Source of the DNA: Streptomyces sp. GKU 895
Lineage (GTDB): Bacteria > Actinomycetota > Actinomycetes > Streptomycetales > Streptomycetaceae
Reading direction: 5' to 3'
Assembly: GCA_002027195.1 (NCBI GenBank)
Contig: MWJO01000038.1
Span: 1 to 62,293 of the forward strand
DNA length: 62,293 nucleotides
The notes below the pieces were generated by a model. It had not been told where the DNA came from. It made no database searches and saw only the letters and a list, made by a program, of their open reading frames with translations. The position numbers and the translations under genes are program-made. Below, piece by piece: positions 55,254-62,293 of the stretch; within the stretch, counting starts at the first letter, position 1, and every line of letters begins with the position of its first letter.

Positions 55254-56592
55254 CGACGCCGGGCCTCGACGACGGCATGCCCGAGCTGCGGGCGAAGCCG
55301 CCGGTGACCGAACGGCGGCTGCACCCCGTGACGCCGCTCAGGCGGGCGTGGGCGCCGGTCGCGGTGCTCATCGGCTGGGCGGTGCACGACCCCGACCAGG
55401 CGCAGCGCCAGCTGACCCGGCTGACGACCACGACCCTGCTGATCGCGCTCGCCGTGCTGGTCCCGGCCGCCGCCCTCTACGGCTTCCTCACCTGGTGGAC
55501 CACGCACTTCGCGGTCACCGAGTCCGAACTGCGCATCCGTACCGGGCTGGTGTTCCGGCGCACCGTGCACATCCGGCTGGAACGCATCCAGGCCGTCGAC
55601 GTCACCCAGCCGCTCCTCGCGCGCGTGGCCGGCGTCGCCAAGCTGAAACTCGACGTCATAGGCGCCGACAAGAAGGACGAGCTCGCCTTCCTCGGGGAGC
55701 GCGAGGCGCGTGCGCTGCGCGCGGAACTCCTCGCGCGCGCCGCCGGGTTCGCGCCCGAGACGGCGCACGAAGTCGGCGAAGCCCCGGCGCGCGAGCTGCT
55801 GCGCACGCCCCCGCGCGACCTCGCGATCGCCCTCGCGCTCACGGGCGCCACCTGGGGCGCTCTGGTCGCCGCCCTCGTCGTACCGCCCGTCCTGTGGTTC
55901 GCCACCCACAGCCTGTGGACGGTCCTCGCGACCGGCGTGCCGCTGCTCGGCGCGGCGGGCGCGAGCAGCGTGGGGCGGTTCGTCGGCGAGTACGACTGGA
56001 CCGTGGGCGAGTCGCCCGACGGACTGCGGATCGACCACGGGCTTCTGGACCGCACGCACGAGACGGTGCCGCCGGGACGCGTGCAGACCGTGCGGATCGT
56101 GCAGCCGCTGCTGTGGCGGCGGCGCGGCTGGGTGCGGGTGGAGCTGGACGTGGCCGGGTCGTCCAACTCGGTGCTGGTGCCGGTCGCTCCGCGCGCGGTC
56201 GCCGAGGCGGTCGTCGCGCGCGTGCTGCCCGGGGTGACCGTGCCGTCGCCGGACGCCCTGTCCCGGCCGCGCGGCGCGCGGGGCGGTGCGTGCCGTGGTG
56301 GTGGCGCGGCTACGGACTCGCCGTCACCGACGCGGTGTTCGCGTCCCGGGAGGGACTCCTCAGGCGCAGCCTCGCACTGGTCCCGCACGCCAAGGTGCAG
56401 AGCGTACGGCTCGTGCAAGGCCCCTGGCAGCGTCTGTGGCGGCTCGCCGACGTCCACGTGGACACCGGGGCCGACAAGACCGTCACCGCCCGTCTGCGGG
56501 ACGCGGAGGAAGCCGCCGAGCTGCTCCGCTCACAGGCCGAACGCTCCCGCACCGGACGCCGCGACGCGCTGCCGGACCGCTGGATGGCCTGA
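55250..56592 (+). CDS. Multi-pass bPH2-domain membrane protein (YdbT-like), frameshifted
   Basis: About 447 aa with four or more membrane helices and three bPH2 blocks: VTESELRIRTGLVFRRTVHIRLERIQAVDV, GLRIDHGLLDRTHETVPPGRVQTVRIVQP, and in the second frame GLAVTDAVFASREGLLRRSLALVPHAKVQSV. A base is missing between about 56270 and 56290; the rest is continuous to 56592. GTG 55250 overlaps the stop of the YdbS-like gene. The pair probably forms one membrane complex. Confidence 0.8.
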
Positions 56593-56627
56593 CAGCACCG
56601 CTAGCACGCCCGCGAGCGCGGCCGAAA

Positions 56628-56673
56628 ACGGCGAGGCCGCGCGGCCCCACCCAGGACCACGCGGCCTCGCCGT
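56628..56673. terminator. Bidirectional terminator
   Basis: ACGGCGAGGCCGC (56628-56640) pairs perfectly over 13 bp with GCGGCCTCGCCGT (56661-56673) between two convergent genes. On the minus strand it is followed by TTTTCGG. Confidence 0.85.
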
Positions 56674-56688
56674 CAGCACGTACGTCGC

Positions 56689-58152
56689 TCAGGACACCGC
56701 GCTCCGCAGCCCCTGCAGATCGATCTGCTCCGTCTCGTCGTGGGCCGTCAGGTCGATGACCTGGCCCGCGCCGCGCGACTCCTCGTCGGCCGGCTTGAAC
56801 TCCGACTCGGCCTCGGCCTTGTGGAGGGCGAGCGCCTCCTGGCCCACCACGTCGGCGAGATCCTCGTTCTGTACCGCCTCCAGGGCGGCGGACGCCTTCT
56901 GGGTGCCGAAGAAGTCGAAGCCGCCCTCGACCGCCGGGCGCCGTACGGGCGCGGCCGGTACGACGGCCACCGCGGTCGGCGCGACGAAGTGTCCGGAGGG
57001 CTGCTGCACGGGCTGGGCCGGCTTGGCCGCGGTGCTGGTGACGGCGGCCGCGCGCTCATGCCCGTCGGCCGCCGCGGGCTGCCCCTGCGCCTCGTCCTCC
57101 TGCGCGGCCTCCGCTGCGGAGTCGCCGGGGGCGGCGACCTCGGCGGTGACGGGACCGGCCTGGGCCGGCACGTTCCTCGCGGGACCGTCGCCCTTGGGAC
57201 CGCCGTCGCCGTCCGGCGTGCCGTCCCCCTTCGGGGAACCGTCGTCCTTGGGCGAACCCTCGCCCTGGGGAGCCTCCTTGGAGACGTCCTTGGAAAGATC
57301 CCTGGAGACCTCAACGGCGTCAGTGACGTCGGTGGCGCCGGTGGTGTCCCTGGAAGCCTCGCCGCCGGATGACTCGTCGCCCTTGACCGTGTCACCGGAG
57401 TCGGCAGCGGCAGCGGAGTCATCGGCGTCAGCCGAGTCGCCGGATGCCTCGTCCGCCTTGTCGGCGGCCGCCCCCGCGTCCTCCGCGTCGAGCCGCGCCA
57501 GCGCCACCTTCGCCCGCAGGAACAACTGCGAACCCTCCGGCGAGAAGATCGCGGGCGTCTCCGGCTTGTCGTCGCCGGCCTCGGCGGTCTCCACGTCCGC
57601 TTCCGCGTCCTCGACCGGGGCAGCCACAGCCTCGGTCTCCTCGACGGCGCCGCCGGGAACCGGCACCGACACGGGCGGCAGCTCGCGTACCGGAACCGCG
57701 GTCTCTATCTCGAGCAGCCGGCGGCCCTCCAGGGCGCTCGCGCGCTCGGTCTCCGCCGTGGCGTACCGGCGCAGCAGTGCCGCGTGCTCGTTGCGCAGGC
57801 CCGCCAGTTCGGAGCGCTTGGCCCGCAGCCGCTGCTCCAGCTTGGCGCGCAGCTCGCGCGACTCCTCGAGGTCGGTCTCCAGTTCGGCGACCCGCTCCTC
57901 GAACCGCCACTCGTCGCTGGCACGCGCGCGCGTGAGGTCGGCGACCTGCTTGCCGGCCTGCGCGTCCCAGCGGCGCATGACGGCGGCGCCGACCACCGCC
58001 GTCGCCGCGGCGCTCGCGGCGATGACACGCAGCACGGCCTGTTGCGAGAACACCCAGGGGCCGAAAGCGCAGACGAGCGAGACGCCTGCGATCGCCGACG
58101 GGGGCAGCAGCCTGTGCAAGGGCGGTGAATGGCGGTGACGTCCACGTGGCAT
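56689..58152 (-). CDS. Membrane protein with coiled coil and long disordered tail
   Basis: A 487-aa protein of unknown function. Two adjacent membrane helices (about residues 19-57) lead into a coiled coil (about 65-140: TRARASDEWRFEERVAELETDLEESRELRAKLEQRL), then about 300 residues rich in Asp/Glu/Ala/Pro with Gly-Asp-Gly-x-Pro repeats (SPKDDGSPKGDGTPDGDGG). The last 40 residues (GAGQVIDLTAHDETEQIDLQ) look conserved and may bind a partner. ATG 58152 (MPRGRHRHSPP) follows a poor ribosome site. This type of architecture suits a scaffold for polar-growth or envelope proteins; that is inference. Confidence 0.65.
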   Translation of the reverse strand: MPRGRHRHSPPLHRLLPPSAIAGVSLVCAFGPWVFSQQAVLRVIAASAAATAVVGAAVMRRWDAQAGKQVADLTRARASDEWRFEERVAELETDLEESRELRAKLEQRLRAKRSELAGLRNEHAALLRRYATAETERASALEGRRLLEIETAVPVRELPPVSVPVPGGAVEETEAVAAPVEDAEADVETAEAGDDKPETPAIFSPEGSQLFLRAKVALARLDAEDAGAAADKADEASGDSADADDSAAAADSGDTVKGDESSGGEASRDTTGATDVTDAVEVSRDLSKDVSKEAPQGEGSPKDDGSPKGDGTPDGDGGPKGDGPARNVPAQAGPVTAEVAAPGDSAAEAAQEDEAQGQPAAADGHERAAAVTSTAAKPAQPVQQPSGHFVAPTAVAVVPAAPVRRPAVEGGFDFFGTQKASAALEAVQNEDLADVVGQEALALHKAEAESEFKPADEESRGAGQVIDLTAHDETEQIDLQGLRSAVS

Positions 58153-58309
58153 GGCCAGAAACTTACCGCGCGTAGGCGAATGATGGTGCCCCGGCCCGTA
58201 AAAACACAGCCATACCGAAGCCTTCACACGACATCAGGAATCAGGCGGGTCACCGAATTCGACAAACGGAACACCCGCACACCTTCGACCCGCAAGATCA
58301 TTGCCGGTC

Positions 58310-59437
58310 TCACCGGTCGCTCAGCCGCCCGCTCATCCACTGCAAGGTCGCCGGAATCTCCCGGCGCCAGGTGTTGAAGTTGTGCCCGCCGCTTTCGAGG
58401 ATGATCGACGAGATGCGGGTCCGGTCGGTCGCCTTGACGCGCTCTATGAACTTCAGGGTGTCCTTGTAGTTGGACTCGCCCACCTTGCTGCTGCTGACGA
58501 GCAGTGAGGTGTCCGGCGCCGGTTCGTGCTTGAGGTACCACCACAGGTCGGCGCGATTGCGGAGTTCCTCGTTCCCCTGGAAGAGATCTCCCGTGGTGGG
58601 GTCGATCGGCGCCTTGTAGTACGGCGAAAGGCCCGCGCCCGCCGCGTACACCTGCGGATGGTGCATGGCGAGCTTCAGCGCGCAGTAACCGCCCGTGGAG
58701 TCGCCGATGACGCCCCAGCTGCCCGGCTTCTTCCCGACCCGGTAGTGCGCGAGTACGGCATCCGGCAGGTCTTTGGCGAAGAACGACTCCGTCTGCGGTC
58801 CGTTCGGAATGTCGACGCACTCCGTGTCCCGCGGCGGAGCCACGGTCGGCCGCAGCATCACCAGGATCATCGGCTGCATACGGCCGTCCTTGGCGAGCTC
58901 CAACGCCGTGCTCGGGTAGTGCAGTTTGTCGACCAGCGCCTGCGCGGTGCCCGGATACCCGGTGAGGACCACGGCCGCCGGGAACGTACGTGTGCGGTAC
59001 CGCGGCTGGAAGTACTCCGGCGGCAGGTACACGAACGCGGACGTCGCGATGTGCGTCGTACGGCCCACAATGGCGACCTTCTGGATCTGGCCGCCGCGCT
59101 GCGGCCGCCCGCTGCCGGTCTCCCTGACCCGTCGTACGTCCGTCACCTGGAGCGGGCCGCCCGAGCCGCGGTTCGCCGTGTGGTCCACGACGACGCCCTG
59201 CTCGTCCTCCTGCCCGAACAGGTCGGACCAGCTCGCGTAGAACCCGAAGGACTGGTTGGCGCCGAGGCCGAGCGCCGCGAACAGCGCCAGCTGGGTCGCG
59301 AACAGCAGCCCCACGCGCCCGCTGACGGCCCGCCAGCCGCGCCGCGCCAGCCGTGGCCACAGCCATACCGTGCCGACGAACAGAGCCACGGCCGACGCGA
59401 TCGCCAGCACCAGCACGCTATTGCTCGTGAGACCCAT
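58310..59437 (-). CDS. Membrane-anchored esterase (esterase D/antigen 85-like)
   Basis: A 375-aa protein with two N-terminal membrane helices (about residues 8-60), then an alpha/beta hydrolase domain of the putative esterase family that includes mycolyltransferases. The nucleophile is Ser247 in GDSTGGYCA, an oxyanion region is VVLTGYPGT, and the catalytic His is in SGGHNFNTW. It probably hydrolyses or transfers acyl groups outside the membrane. ATG 59437 has AGGAAG upstream. It is divergent from the lysyltransferase gene. Confidence 0.82.
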   Translation of the reverse strand: MGLTSNSVLVLAIASAVALFVGTVWLWPRLARRGWRAVSGRVGLLFATQLALFAALGLGANQSFGFYASWSDLFGQEDEQGVVVDHTANRGSGGPLQVTDVRRVRETGSGRPQRGGQIQKVAIVGRTTHIATSAFVYLPPEYFQPRYRTRTFPAAVVLTGYPGTAQALVDKLHYPSTALELAKDGRMQPMILVMLRPTVAPPRDTECVDIPNGPQTESFFAKDLPDAVLAHYRVGKKPGSWGVIGDSTGGYCALKLAMHHPQVYAAGAGLSPYYKAPIDPTTGDLFQGNEELRNRADLWWYLKHEPAPDTSLLVSSSKVGESNYKDTLKFIERVKATDRTRISSIILESGGHNFNTWRREIPATLQWMSGRLSDR

Positions 59438-59647
59438 GGTTTGCTTCCTGCCTGCGCTTTCTCCCCGTGCCGACGCGCCTCCCGCGGATCTTCGCGAAGG
59501 CTTGTCCGGCCCTTTTCCCGGCCTTTGAACCGGCTTTGAGGAAGTGAGTGAACCTCTCTCCCCGAGACACCGTCCTAGAGGGCGCAATGTCGCCGGATGC
59601 CCGAATCGGGCACCGGATCCAGGTCTCTCGCAGAACTACGGGATGCG

Positions 59648-61483
59648 ATGTCTGTCAGGACAGATGAGGAAATGTCGGGCGGGGTTCCGAGCCGATCACC
59701 GCGCGTGCGGCGCGTACCGCGTGGCCCGCGCCCCGAGGCCGTCCCGGTCCTGGTCGCCAGAGCCTGCGCGGTCGTGGGGCTTCTGGACATTGCCGCGGGC
59801 GTGTTCCCGCGCTTCCGTCACAGCCGTATGCACACCCTGGCCGAGGTGCTGCCGGGCGCGCTCGGCCCGTTCGCCGCGGCGCTCTCACTGAGCGCGGGCG
59901 TACTGCTGCTCCTGCTGGCGCACGGCCTGCGGCGCCGCAAGCGGCGGGCCTGGCGGGCCGCCGTGGTCCTGCTGCCGGTCGGCGCGGTGGCGCAGTTCAC
60001 GTACCGCCACTCCCCGGTGGGCGTGCTCATCTCGCTCGCGCTGCTCGCGCCGCTGCTGATCCACCGCGACCAGTTCAAGGCGCTGCCCGACCCGCGCAGC
60101 CGCTGGCGCGCACTCGCCAACTTCGTCCTCATGGGCGCCGGTTCCCTCCTCCTCGGACTGGTCATCGTCAGCGTCCACCCCAAGACGCTGGTCGGCGACC
60201 CGAGCCTGGCCGATCGCCTGACGCACGTCCTGTACGGCCTGTTCGGCTTCGAGGGCCCGGTCGACTACCAGGGCAACACCTCCTGGACGGTCGCCTTCTC
60301 CCTGGGCGCCCTGGGGCTGCTCACGGCCATCACGACGATCTACCTGGCCTTCCGCCCCGAACACCCCGCCGCGCGCCTCACCGAGGACGACGAGGCCCGC
60401 CTCAGGGCCCTCCTGGAGAAGCACGGCGGCCGCGACTCCCTCGGCCACTTCGCGCTGCGCCGTGACAAGGCGGTCGTCTTCTCCCCCAGCGGCAAGGCCG
60501 CGGTGACCTACCGCGTCGTCTCCGGCGTCATGCTCGCCAGCGGCGACCCGATCGGCGACGTCGAGGCCTGGCCGGGCGCCATCGAGCGCTTCATGGACGA
60601 GGCCCAGGCCCACTCCTGGACACCCGCCGTCATGGGCTGCTCGGAGACGGGCGGCGAGGTGTGGACCCGCGAGACCGGCCTGGACGCCCTCGAACTGGGC
60701 GACGAGGCGGTGGTGGACGTCGCGGATTTCTCCCTCGCCGGGCGCGCGATGCGCAACGTGCGCCAGATGGTCAAGCGCATCGAGCGCGCGGGCTACGAGA
60801 CCCGCGTACGGCGCGTCCGTGACCTCGGCGACGCCGAGCTGGAGCGCATCCGCCGGGCCGCCGACGACTGGCGCGGCACCGACACCGAACGCGGCTTCTC
60901 CATGGCGCTGGGCCGCATCGGCGACCTCGCCGACGGCGACTGCCTGATCGCCACCGCCCACAAGGCCGACGAACAGCCGGGCGAGTACGGCGACCTGAAG
61001 GCGATCCTGCACTTCGTGCCCTGGGGCCGCGACGGCGCCTCCCTGGACCTGATGCGCCGCGACCGCTCGGCCGACCCCGGCATGAACGAACTGCTCATCG
61101 TGGCCGCGCTCCAAGCCGCCCCGAAGTTCGGCATCACGCGCGTGTCCCTCAACTTCGCCATGTTCCGCTCCGCCCTCGCGCGCGGCGAGAAGATCGGCGC
61201 GGGACCGGTGCTGCGCGCCTGGCGCGGACTGCTGGTGTTCCTGTCGCGCTGGTTCCAGATCGAGTCGCTGTACAAGTTCAACGCCAAGTTCCAGCCCCGC
61301 TGGGAGCCCCGCTTCGTCGTCTACCGCGCCTCCGGCGACCTGCCCCGCATCGGCTTCGCCGCCATGCAGGCCGAGGGGTTCGTGAACCTCGCCCTCCCGC
61401 TGCCGCGGTTCCTGCGCCGCCGCAGGACCGCCCCGCGCGCGTGCGCGCACTCGGTGGCGGAAAGAGACGTCCGCGCGGCCTGA
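59648..61483 (+). CDS. Phosphatidylglycerol lysyltransferase-like membrane protein (MprF/LysX type)
   Basis: About 611 aa. Six membrane helices (residues 30-250) are followed by a cytoplasmic DUF2156/GNAT-like synthase domain (GHFALRRDKAVVFSPSGKAAVTYRV, GCSETGGEVWTRETGL, SLDLMRRD, GITRVSLNFAMFR). MprF/LysX enzymes transfer lysine from Lys-tRNA to phosphatidylglycerol, lowering surface charge and giving cationic-peptide resistance. Unlike M. tuberculosis LysX it has no fused lysyl-tRNA synthetase. The start is uncertain: ATG 59648, or ATG 59597 adding 17 residues. A 6-2-6 dyad (TCTGTC/GACAGA, 59651-59664) overlaps the start. Confidence 0.82.
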   Translation: MSVRTDEEMSGGVPSRSPRVRRVPRGPRPEAVPVLVARACAVVGLLDIAAGVFPRFRHSRMHTLAEVLPGALGPFAAALSLSAGVLLLLLAHGLRRRKRRAWRAAVVLLPVGAVAQFTYRHSPVGVLISLALLAPLLIHRDQFKALPDPRSRWRALANFVLMGAGSLLLGLVIVSVHPKTLVGDPSLADRLTHVLYGLFGFEGPVDYQGNTSWTVAFSLGALGLLTAITTIYLAFRPEHPAARLTEDDEARLRALLEKHGGRDSLGHFALRRDKAVVFSPSGKAAVTYRVVSGVMLASGDPIGDVEAWPGAIERFMDEAQAHSWTPAVMGCSETGGEVWTRETGLDALELGDEAVVDVADFSLAGRAMRNVRQMVKRIERAGYETRVRRVRDLGDAELERIRRAADDWRGTDTERGFSMALGRIGDLADGDCLIATAHKADEQPGEYGDLKAILHFVPWGRDGASLDLMRRDRSADPGMNELLIVAALQAAPKFGITRVSLNFAMFRSALARGEKIGAGPVLRAWRGLLVFLSRWFQIESLYKFNAKFQPRWEPRFVVYRASGDLPRIGFAAMQAEGFVNLALPLPRFLRRRRTAPRACAHSVAERDVRAA

Positions 61484-61543
61484 CCCGGGTACACCCCGGG
61501 CCGCACCGCCGGTCCGGCTCCCCGCGGGGCCTACGCTGAACGT

Positions 61544-62293
61544 ATGAGCAAGCAGAGCGGACGCGGGCGCGTCGTCGGCCTACCGGCATGGGACCGCTGC
61601 GCGGTCATGGGAGTCGTGAACGTCACGCCCGACTCCTTCTCCGACGGCGGCCGCTGGTTCGACACGGCCGCCGCCGTCAAGCACGGCCTCGCCCTGGTCG
61701 CCGAGGGCGCCGACCTGGTCGACGTCGGCGGCGAGTCCACCCGCCCCGGCGCCACCCGCGTCGACGAGGCCGAGGAGCTCAAGCGCGTCATCCCGGTCGT
61801 CCGCGGCCTCGCCTCCGAAGGCGTCACCGTCTCCGTCGACACCATGCGCGCCTCCGTCGCCGCCCAGTCCCTCGCCGCCGGCGCCGCCCTCGTCAACGAC
61901 GTCAGCGGCGGCCTCGCCGACCCCGCGATGATCCCGGTCGTCGCCGAGGCGGGCGCCCCCTTCGTCGTCATGCACTGGCGCGGCTTCCTCGATGGCGGCA
62001 ACGTCAAGGGCGTCTACGACGACGTCGTCACCGAAGTCGTCGACGAACTGCACGCGCGCGTGGAGGCCGTCCTCGCCGGCGGCGTCTCCCCCGACCGCAT
62101 CGTCGTCGACCCCGGCCTCGGCTTCTCCAAGGACGCCGAGCACGACCTCGTCCTCCTCGCCCACCTCGACCGCCTGCTCACCCTCGGGCACCCCCTGCTC
62201 GTCGCCGCCTCCCGCAAGCGTTCCTCGACGCGTCCTCGCCGCCCGACCCGGACGGCGGCGCCCCCCGCCCGCCCCGCGAGCCGCGCCGCCGCC
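61544..62293 (+). CDS. folP: Dihydropteroate synthase (partial, runs off the window)
   Basis: FolP joins 6-hydroxymethyl-dihydropterin diphosphate and p-aminobenzoate in folate synthesis and is the sulfonamide target. It shows VMGVVNVTPDSFSDGG, VGGESTRPGA, VSVDTMRASVA, VNDVSGG and VDPGLGFSKDAEHD, and is complete to about residue 225 (LLVAASRKR). There the frame is disturbed: two bases seem missing near 62218-62228 where RKRFLGRVLAG is expected. The 3' end is outside the window. ATG 61544 is 6 nt after TACGCT (61532-61537), consistent with a leaderless mRNA. Confidence 0.92.
   Translation, partial: MSKQSGRGRVVGLPAWDRCAVMGVVNVTPDSFSDGGRWFDTAAAVKHGLALVAEGADLVDVGGESTRPGATRVDEAEELKRVIPVVRGLASEGVTVSVDTMRASVAAQSLAAGAALVNDVSGGLADPAMIPVVAEAGAPFVVMHWRGFLDGGNVKGVYDDVVTEVVDELHARVEAVLAGGVSPDRIVVDPGLGFSKDAEHDLVLLAHLDRLLTLGHPLLVAASRKRSSTRPRRPTRTAAPPARPASRAAA

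Noticed and set aside
54800..58138. 1112-codon plus-strand frame
   Set aside because: Only its central part is the YdbT-like gene. The first and last parts are Arg/Ser-rich shadows of the YdbS-like gene and of the minus-strand coiled-coil gene.

Overview
This window is chromosomal DNA from a Streptomyces or a very close relative. It is very GC-rich with strong third-position GC. Gene order follows what I recall of the S. coelicolor SCO3334-SCO3398 core region: trpS, proC, ilvD, radA, disA, mutY, sigE-cseABC, clpC, lsr2, the NAD/pantothenate operon and folP. I see no prophage, transposase, CRISPR array, rRNA or tRNA gene.

Layout. 1-2.5 kb: a Trp-rich leader peptide and attenuator ahead of trpS, then proC. 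2.6-7.3 kb: an ABC-2 exporter with an operator over its start codon, a SulP anion permease, a methyltransferase and a membrane protein. 7.4-15.7 kb: an SH3 protein, a Ser/Thr kinase with a PQQ propeller, ilvD, a TetR regulator, a sugar isomerase-like protein, a Ppx/GppA phosphatase and a Cys-rich protein. 15.7-17.6 kb: a 27-bp minisatellite and a striking membrane-spanning sigma/zinc-finger/BACON fusion. 17.9-23.5 kb: a lipoprotein, radA, disA (c-di-AMP synthase), a membrane-anchored protein and mutY. 23.7-27.1 kb: the sigE-cseA-cseB-cseC cell-envelope stress operon. 27.2-31.7 kb: a VOC remnant, a DHA2 drug exporter divergent from its TetR regulator across a long inverted repeat, an M23 peptidase and a HAD phosphatase. 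31.7-38.9 kb: a NACHT-LRR STAND NTPase, clpC, a primase-like protein and lsr2. 39-41.3 kb: an N-acetyltransferase, a BlaI-type repressor and small proteins. 41.5-46.9 kb: a five-gene cofactor operon (DUF2520-panC-nadB-nadC-coaX). 47-54.7 kb: a threonine aldolase-like enzyme, an ArsR regulator with a perfect operator, a TmrB-like protein, a two-component system, and a MidA-like methyltransferase convergent with an orphan nuoD. 54.7-62.3 kb: a PH-domain membrane pair, a coiled-coil membrane protein, an esterase, a LysX/MprF-type lysyltransferase and the start of folP.

How the genes work together. The dominant theme is the cell envelope: sigE-cse, the M23 peptidase, the PH-domain pair, the LysX-like enzyme, the esterase and the sigma/BACON fusion. 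Other themes are cofactor and amino-acid supply, genome maintenance and nucleotide signalling (radA, disA, mutY, lsr2), and proteostasis (clpC).

Two properties affect the whole annotation. First, about 14 otherwise well-conserved genes carry single-base indels, several in G/C runs, so the consensus is probably imperfect. I give those genes as full spans and say where the frame breaks. Second, at least ten genes start 6-7 nt after a TANNNT-like -10 with no Shine-Dalgarno sequence, the geometry of leaderless transcripts. References to S. coelicolor and other organisms are from memory; no database search was run.
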